Assembly: GCA_051878975.1 (NCBI GenBank)
Contig: JBJELD010000094.1
Span: 1 to 7,063 of the forward strand
Source of the DNA: Caccovicinus sp051878975
GTDB taxonomy: Bacteria; Bacillota; Clostridia; Lachnospirales; Lachnospiraceae
Length of the DNA stretch: 7,063 bases
Direction: 5' to 3'
The notes under the pieces were generated by a model. It saw nothing but the letters and a program-made list of their open reading frames with translations. It made no database searches and was not told the DNA's origin. The translations under genes and the position numbers were made by a program. Below are positions 5,687-7,063 of the stretch, in pieces (within the stretch, counting starts at the first letter, position 1; each line of letters opens with the position of its first letter).

Positions 5687-6926
5687 TCCAGCACTCCTCT
5701 GTATCAGGGCCTTCAACCTTTTGAATCATGAATTCAATTTCTGTCTTTCCGTCCCCGTTTATTTCATTCCACTTCTGCTTCAGCCTCCGGATAATCCCTT
5801 CCTCACATCCGTTCTCAGCCTCCGTCAACAAGACAAGGAACTGATTCGGACTGTATCTGGTATATACATCACTGCATCGAATGTTCGCTGCCAGACACTT
5901 CCGGAACCGTTCCGCCTGTTTTTCCTCTGCCGGGCAGTTCACCGAAGATTCCAAACATCCCGTATTGCCGCCATGCAGGGTACAGAGCATCAGCAGACCC
6001 GGCCGCCCGGAGCGCACTCCCATACGCATCAGGATTCGATACAAATCCACAAAACTGGGATAACTGCAGCAAAACGCCTCCCTCACCGCTCCGGTTTCAT
6101 TTAATTTTTCCTTAATGCTGTTCAATGCACCTGCCGTAAAAAAGAACTGTCCGCTCTCGTCGCGATATTTGTCCATAACTTTTTCAATCGAAGTCATCGC
6201 AATATCTTCATAAAGAAGCTCCGCGGCCTCCTCGTAAACTTTCAGTGCTTCCCGGTACCGCTGCATGGACATCAGACAATCAATCTGCACAGCCTGCCAT
6301 TCATCATAAGGGTACATCTGGCTGGCTGCCGTACACAGCTCCAGCATTTCCTCATAACTGCCCTGTTTTTTCAGAATTTCACACAAACGGCTGAGACAGT
6401 TAAAATACTGCGTCTGATAATAGGCGCTTTCCACCGTCACCCATTCTTCTCCGTGCAGCATGGGAAGGAATTCCCCTTTATAAGAACGACAGAAGTTCCG
6501 CAGCAATGTACAAACCTCCGATTCGCCTTGTGTCCCGTCCCGGATCTGTTTCAGCAGTCCGTCCAGATATCCGGTATCCGTTTCCAGCTGATAATCCTGG
6601 CTGAAATAATAAATTTCATCCTTTTGAACAATATATTTTCCAGGTGGGAAGGGCCGATTAGCAAGCCTTTTCCGAAGAAGGTAAACCTGCTGATTCAGAT
6701 TGCTGACTTCTTTTCTTTTGCTGATGTCTTCCTGCCAGAGCGTCCGCATCAGCTTTTTCCGGGCCATTCCATTCGGACCGGCTTTCAAAAGAATCAGCAT
6801 CAGCTGCATGGTCTTGCTCTGCAGGCTTCCGTCCAGCTGCAGACTTTCTCCTTGAAAGCGAAAGGAAAATCCCCCCAGAAAACCGGCATAAAATTGTGTA
6901 TAGGGTCGTTCCTGCAACCGGCTCAC
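5604..6926 (-). CDS. Winged-helix/BTAD transcriptional regulator with degenerate GGDEF-like tail
   Basis: About 440 residues. Residues 15-115 look like an OmpR-type winged helix (GFSFRFQGESLQL, KTMQLMLILLKAGPNGMARKKLMRTLW, then a SNLNQQVYLLRKRL recognition-helix region). Residues 120-260 match a bacterial transcriptional activation domain made of TPR-like helices (YKGEFLPMLHGEEWV, YPYDEWQAVQIDCLMSMQRYREALKVYEEA). Residues 286-400 resemble a GGDEF fold, but the signature is replaced: DVYTRYSPNQFLVLL at 353-367 instead of RYGGDEF, so no cyclase activity is expected. It probably activates the pilus genes that follow on the same strand. GTG at 6926 is used here; TTG at 6917 has a better-placed site, GGGAGGTGA, and would give a product 3 residues shorter. 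The last 28 codons overlap the next gene in another frame and the tail (HLAGTDHLAG) matches no known domain. Confidence 0.85.
   Translation of the reverse strand: MSRLQERPYTQFYAGFLGGFSFRFQGESLQLDGSLQSKTMQLMLILLKAGPNGMARKKLMRTLWQEDISKRKEVSNLNQQVYLLRKRLANRPFPPGKYIVQKDEIYYFSQDYQLETDTGYLDGLLKQIRDGTQGESEVCTLLRNFCRSYKGEFLPMLHGEEWVTVESAYYQTQYFNCLSRLCEILKKQGSYEEMLELCTAASQMYPYDEWQAVQIDCLMSMQRYREALKVYEEAAELLYEDIAMTSIEKVMDKYRDESGQFFFTAGALNSIKEKLNETGAVREAFCCSYPSFVDLYRILMRMGVRSGRPGLLMLCTLHGGNTGCLESSVNCPAEEKQAERFRKCLAANIRCSDVYTRYSPNQFLVLLTEAENGCEEGIIRRLKQKWNEINGDGKTEIEFMIQKVEGPDTEECWNEKKGIIHNTYFKPGKLHLAGTDHLAG
5695..5699 (-). promoter_or_regulatory. Ribosome binding site of the 64-aa gene
   Basis: AGGAG inside the regulator's codons for TEEC, 8 bases before the ATG at 5686. 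This spacing is ideal and decides the start of the small gene. It shows that initiation occurs within the upstream reading frame. Confidence 0.75.
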
Positions 6927-6938
6927 CTCCCTTTCCTC
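6923..6938 (-). promoter_or_regulatory. Shine-Dalgarno region of the regulator gene, two possible starts
   Basis: The minus strand reads GAGGAAAGGGAGGTGA. The first GAGG serves GTG at 6926 with 8 bases between. The stronger GGGAGGTGA includes that GTG and would serve TTG at 6917 with 8 bases after GGAGG. Both start codons are weak, suggesting the regulator is made at a low level. Confidence 0.55.
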
Positions 6939-6972
6939 TGCACCATGATTCCAGTGTGAAAGCGCCTGTATT

Positions 6973-6994
6973 TACATAATTTTCCAATTATGTA
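6973..6994. promoter_or_regulatory. 9-bp perfect inverted repeat upstream of the regulator, possible operator
   Basis: Arms TACATAATT and AATTATGTA pair perfectly around TTCC. Each arm includes CATAAT, five of six matches to a -10 hexamer, on either strand. On the minus strand this would place a -10 about 60 bases before the regulator start, but I see no convincing -35 at 16-18 bases. A dyad over a candidate promoter fits an operator or autoregulation; it is also AT-rich enough to be chance. The rest of the 6927-7063 leader shows no gene. Confidence 0.4.
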
Positions 6995-7063
6995 GAATCG
7001 AAACAAAAGTACACCTTTCTTTTCATTTTGTTTTTTTAATAAAGTGGGAAAACTTTGACATTT

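Noticed and set aside
5492..5716. Sequencing frameshift joining the regulator to the small gene
   Set aside because: The small gene has its own well-spaced ribosome site and start and a compact separate pattern, so two genes explain the data better than one broken gene.
5514..6104. 196-codon plus-strand frame opposite the regulator and small gene
   Set aside because: No domain is recognisable and it is antisense to two well-supported genes.
7055..7060. Perfect TTGACA on the plus strand at the right edge
   Set aside because: The window ends 3 bases later, so no -10 can be seen; cannot be called a promoter.

Overview
The window reads as a cell-surface pilus locus from a low-to-mid GC Gram-positive anaerobe, most likely a Clostridia/Lachnospiraceae-type Firmicute. 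The grounds are two LPXTG wall-sorted proteins with CnaB/D2-type isopeptide domains, purine-rich Shine-Dalgarno sites, the start of what looks like a class C sortase, and a BTAD-type regulator with a GGDEF-like tail. The genus cannot be fixed from the sequence alone.

Every gene I can support lies on the minus strand, so transcription runs from right to left. From the right edge: a 137-base leader (6927-7063) with a perfect 9-bp inverted repeat; a winged-helix/BTAD transcription regulator (5604-6926); a 64-residue small protein whose start lies inside the end of the regulator gene (5492-5686); a 1229-residue LPQTG surface protein, probably the adhesin or minor pilin (1799-5488), starting 3 bases after the small gene's stop; a 225-base gap (1574-1798) with a tandem 16-bp duplication, an 11-bp hairpin and an isolated strong Shine-Dalgarno-like tract; a 483-residue LPSTGG major pilin (122-1573); a 67-base gap with a 12-bp palindrome; and the first 18 codons of a probable sortase (1-54), cut by the window edge.

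The genes form one plausible unit. The regulator probably controls the cluster. The small protein is translated in step with regulator and adhesin and has no assigned function. The sortase would join pilin subunits through a lysine in the backbone pilin and add the adhesin. The structured gap between adhesin and pilin genes is where unequal output of the two subunits could be set.

The most striking points are: (1) the adhesin gene is a compositional mosaic, with an AT-rich block of about 1.2 kb (about 1925-3145) encoding all its cysteines and its C-terminal domains, set between GC-richer DNA for the N-terminal half and the sorting signal; (2) the overlapped, tightly coupled small gene; (3) a regulator whose GGDEF-like tail has lost the signature; (4) the hairpin, repeat and orphan Shine-Dalgarno arrangement upstream of the pilin.
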